Below are positions 61,346-64,000 of a DNA stretch of 64,000 nucleotides, piece by piece; the first letter of the stretch is position 1, and every line of letters starts with the position of its first letter. A model generated the notes under the pieces. That model was not told where the DNA came from. It worked only from the letters and a program-made list of their open reading frames with translations, and ran no database searches. Source of the DNA: Cytophagales bacterium (lineage in GTDB: Bacteria; Bacteroidota; Bacteroidia; Cytophagales; Thermoflexibacteraceae); NCBI GenBank assembly GCA_004294445.1, contig REAZ01000020.1:110213-174212 (forward strand). Direction: 5' to 3'. The position numbers were made by a program, and so were the translations under genes.

Positions 61346-63280
61346 TTAGAACTTATACTCTACAAAGGCTTCGATAGCTTCGTATTCCGCCAATCCGAGT
61401 TTGTCATATACTACGGCAGTTGCTTTGTTGCGGTCTTCTGCCCTCTGCCAAAACTCTCTGATGTCGGAGCCTGGAAAAAGCGGTCTGTCTTTCTGCGATT
61501 GATGCTTAAAAATAGCTCTACGCTTGCGTAGCAATTCTTGCGGGCTAATTGGTACAGCCATTTCTATTTGGTCGATGTCCCACTCCTGCCATGCTCCTCT
61601 GTAAAGCCATACTTTGCAGTCTTTGAGCCACTTCGTTCCTTCGGCTTTGAGCCTATCAAGAGCCTGAAATATAGCACTTAAGCAAACTCGGTGTGTGCCA
61701 TGTGGGTCAGATAGGTCGCCTGCTGCATAAATTTGATGCGGCTTTATTTCCTGCAAAAGATTGATGATAATTTGGATATCTTCCTCGCCAAGTGGTTTTT
61801 TCTTCACACGCCCCGTTTCGTAAAAAGGCATATCTAAGAAATGTGCCTTTGAATCAGGAACGCCACTTGCCCTACAGCCCGCTTTTGCTTCTCCTCTGCG
61901 CATCAGCCCTTTGATGAGCTGCACTTCGGGCGAATCTACCTGCCCAGGAGCTTTGTTAAGGATGGAAGCAACTACTTTCTGATACATCATGGCTGTTTCT
62001 TCTTTGGCAATGCCCATCGAGGCACAAAACTCCCTCACAAAATCGGCAAAACGGAGTGCATCATCATCAAAAACGGCGATATTTCCAGAAGTTTGATACG
62101 CCACATGAACATCATGCCCTTGGTCGACCAAGCGGATAAATGTACCACCCATAGAAATTACGTCATCATCAGGGTGTGGGCTAAAAATGATAGCACGCTT
62201 AGGAAAAGGCTTTGCTCTTTCTGGGCGTGAGGTATCATCTGCATTGGGTTTTCCACCAGGCCAGCCCGTAATAGTGTGCTGCAACTCATTGAAAACCCGA
62301 ATATTAATGTTATAAGCGGGTCCGTGCTGGGTAACCAAATCGCTCATGCCATGCTCGGCGTAGTCCTTGTCTGTTAATTTTAAGATTGGCTTGCTCACTT
62401 TTTGGCATAGCCAGACTACTGCTCTGCGGGTGAGTCTGCTTGTCCAATCGCAAGTGCCTACTAACCAAGGTGTTTTGGTTCTGGTAAGTTCGGCAGAAGC
62501 AGCCTCGTCAAGCACAACTGTAGCGTTAGGGTGAGATTGCAAGAAAGAGGCAGGAATACTGTCTGTCATTTGTCCCTCTACAGTCGTCTTAATCATTTTT
62601 GCTTTCCCCTCGCCCCAAGCCATCAAAATGATGCGGCGAGATTTCAAAATCGTGCCTACCCCCATGGTAATAGCAGTTCTTGGTACATTTTCCTCTCCAA
62701 AGAAATCACTTGCCGCATCTATGCGTGTGAGGTGGTCAAGCGTAATCATACGAGTCATTGAATCCTTGCTGGAGCCTGGTTCGTTAAAGCCAATATGCCC
62801 TGTGCGCCCGATGCCCAAAACTTGTATGTCTATCCCGCCATTTTCCGCCATTTTTCGCTCATATTCAAAGCAAAAAGCATTCACATCTTTGGCATCAATA
62901 GTGCCATTTGGAATATGAATATTTTGTTTTTCGATGTCGATGTGGTCAAAAAGATACTCGTTCATAAAGCGAACATAGCTTTGCAAAGCATCGGGGTTCA
63001 TCGGGAAATACTCGTCCAAATTGAAGGTAAGCACGTTTTTAAAACTTAGCCCTTCTTCTTTGTGCATACGCACCAACTCACCGTAGAGGCGAGTTGGCGT
63101 AGAGCCTGTAGCCAAGCCAAGCACTGCTATTTCACCCTTTGTTTGCTTAATCCGAATAAGCGAAGCGATTTCTTGTGCCACTGACCTGCAAGCCTCGCCG
63201 CTATCTTTGTAAATTTCCGTAGGGATTTTCTCAAATCTTTTGAGTTTGTCCATCTCGGAAGCTGTTTTGTACTGTGCCAT
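61346..63280 (-). CDS. nagB: glucosamine-6-phosphate deaminase fused to LmbE-like deacetylase
   Basis: A fusion known in Bacteroidota. The N-terminal ~270 residues are NagB, converting glucosamine-6-P to fructose-6-P: LATGSTPTRLYGEL, FNLDEYFPM and GRTGHIGFNEPG are present. The rest (about 350-644) is a PIG-L/LmbE-type domain that removes acetyl groups; AIIFSPHPDDDVISMGG holds its zinc-binding HPDDD, and DPHGTH (His-x-x-His-like) a further ligand. Together they would process N-acetylated amino sugars. No nagA or transporter is adjacent. Confidence 0.95.
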   Translation of the reverse strand: MAQYKTASEMDKLKRFEKIPTEIYKDSGEACRSVAQEIASLIRIKQTKGEIAVLGLATGSTPTRLYGELVRMHKEEGLSFKNVLTFNLDEYFPMNPDALQSYVRFMNEYLFDHIDIEKQNIHIPNGTIDAKDVNAFCFEYERKMAENGGIDIQVLGIGRTGHIGFNEPGSSKDSMTRMITLDHLTRIDAASDFFGEENVPRTAITMGVGTILKSRRIILMAWGEGKAKMIKTTVEGQMTDSIPASFLQSHPNATVVLDEAASAELTRTKTPWLVGTCDWTSRLTRRAVVWLCQKVSKPILKLTDKDYAEHGMSDLVTQHGPAYNINIRVFNELQHTITGWPGGKPNADDTSRPERAKPFPKRAIIFSPHPDDDVISMGGTFIRLVDQGHDVHVAYQTSGNIAVFDDDALRFADFVREFCASMGIAKEETAMMYQKVVASILNKAPGQVDSPEVQLIKGLMRRGEAKAGCRASGVPDSKAHFLDMPFYETGRVKKKPLGEEDIQIIINLLQEIKPHQIYAAGDLSDPHGTHRVCLSAIFQALDRLKAEGTKWLKDCKVWLYRGAWQEWDIDQIEMAVPISPQELLRKRRAIFKHQSQKDRPLFPGSDIREFWQRAEDRNKATAVVYDKLGLAEYEAIEAFVEYKF

Positions 63281-63347
63281 AATTGTCTTTGGTTTGTCGT
63301 TTAAAATTTACTAAATTTATGATTGGTTTTTTTGCTATTTCTCCAAA

Positions 63348-63373
63348 AAGGTCTGCACCGAAGGTCTGACCCG
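63348..63373. repeat. 13-bp imperfect tandem repeat beside the transposase
   Basis: AAGGTCTGCACCG (63348-63360) is followed by AAGGTCTGACCCG (63361-63373), immediately downstream of the transposase gene. It may be part of the element's end, but a mate copy was not seen. Confidence 0.4.
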
Positions 63374-63380
63374 TATAATA

Positions 63381-63872
63381 TCACGCTTGCTCAAAAATAT
63401 AATTTAACAGTTCTTCATCTATTACTTTATAGGACTCTTCATAAAAATTCTCTTTTGAAACTCCAATAAGGTCATAAGCAAAAAACTGCTTGCAAAGTGT
63501 CCCATTCCTGACTTTTACATAGTCGCGAAAAGATGAATATTCCCAATCTTCCATTCTTTGTACTAAATTTGCTTTTAGCGGGTTCTGATGAATATAATGA
63601 AAACAAATAAAAGGATAATTATGACTATTATTATCTGTTAGGCACTTACTTTTGGTTTTCTGTCTAAAAAGAGAACCCGAACGTTTATATTTTTTATTAA
63701 AATCTTGGGCATATTCACTTAAAGCTAATCGGAAGCCGTTTGTTATTTTATCGATTTTAATACCGCCTAATTGTATCATGGCTGTTGATTGCTCCGTAAT
63801 ATCCAACAAAAAATGGAAATGATTAGGCATGAGGCTATAAGCTACTATATTGCAATTAGGAAATACTAACAT
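63381..63872 (-). CDS. IS200-like (REP-associated) tyrosine transposase, N-terminus probably damaged
   Basis: A Y1_Tnp-type HUH transposase: MPNHFHFLL carries the His-x-His metal motif, and HYIHQNPLKANLV holds the helix near the catalytic tyrosine. The first ATG at 63872 lies only ~14 residues before the HUH motif, while related proteins carry 30-40 residues there. The frame upstream stays open for 26 codons and reads like the missing part (HSLLDTIDFLLFLKKIR) until a TGA at 63951-63953, without a good start codon. It may be a decayed or mis-started copy. No terminal inverted repeats were identified. Confidence 0.8.
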   Translation of the reverse strand: MLVFPNCNIVAYSLMPNHFHFLLDITEQSTAMIQLGGIKIDKITNGFRLALSEYAQDFNKKYKRSGSLFRQKTKSKCLTDNNSHNYPFICFHYIHQNPLKANLVQRMEDWEYSSFRDYVKVRNGTLCKQFFAYDLIGVSKENFYEESYKVIDEELLNYIFEQA

Positions 63873-64000
63873 TCTTATTTTTTTGAGAAATAAAAGAAAA
63901 TCGATAGTGTCAAGTAACGAGTGATAGGTTGTAATTGAATATGAATAATTTCAAATATAAATAGTGCATTTCTTCTGATTTAGAAAAAGACAAAGTTTTT

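Noticed and set aside
1..64000. tRNA, rRNA or riboswitch genes
   Set aside because: Both strands were read by eye and no cloverleaf-like, rRNA or known riboswitch sequence stood out; a covariance search was not possible.

Overview
The window looks like chromosomal DNA of a Bacteroidota member, most likely a Cytophagales-type bacterium. The evidence is the AT-rich composition, several TAnnTTTG-type promoter boxes, a type IX secretion sorting domain on a giant subtilase, Bacteroidota-style proteins (YfhO, NagB-LmbE fusion, TPR histidine kinase, TPR adenylate cyclase, SpoIIE phosphatases), and the near absence of clear Shine-Dalgarno sequences. No rRNA, tRNA or CRISPR was found. The species was not identified.

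Layout. 0-12.6 kb: end of an alpha/beta hydrolase, a sialate O-acetylesterase, a sigma-54-dependent response regulator with its own sigma-54 promoter and tandem palindromic upstream sites, a GT2 glycosyltransferase, a TPR histidine kinase whose phospho-acceptor His is Gln, yidD, psd and lipoproteins. 12.6-18.5 kb: an accessory island with a DNA methyltransferase fused to an Mrr-like nuclease, a three-gene cassette (HNH-TM protein, unknown protein, half-methyltransferase/nucleotidyltransferase fusion) bounded by 93-bp perfect direct repeats, a Uma2 protein, and a TumE-type toxin pair bounded by shorter imperfect direct repeats. 18.5-31 kb: lysS, rhodanese, pdeM, beta-propeller protein, lpxB/queD, a PglD-like acetyltransferase, a TMTC-like TPR membrane protein, a SWIM protein and YfhO. 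30-46 kb: adenylate cyclase, GH16 lipoprotein, Omp85 protein, ZIP transporter, CoA-transferase, SpoIIE phosphatase, secreted M14 peptidase. 46-64 kb: LacI regulator divergent from kynU, SDR, small unknown pairs, GDPD, GT2, OppC-like permease, a second SpoIIE phosphatase, the 1558-aa S8 protease with four PKD domains and T9SS tail, a D-TA family PLP enzyme, NagB-LmbE, and an IS200-like transposase.

How it fits together. Most of the window is housekeeping and envelope biology (lipid A, phospholipid, glycosyl transfer, secreted hydrolases), with an unusual number of one-off signalling proteins: kinase-like, cyclase, two PP2C-type phosphatases and a sigma-54 activator. The most interesting stretch is the 12.6-18.5 kb island. 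Its methyltransferase, nuclease, nucleotidyltransferase and toxin domains, together with the cassette-like direct repeats, suggest a small defence or toxin-antitoxin neighbourhood whose three-gene HNH/unknown/MTase-NTase operon I do not recognise as a described system.
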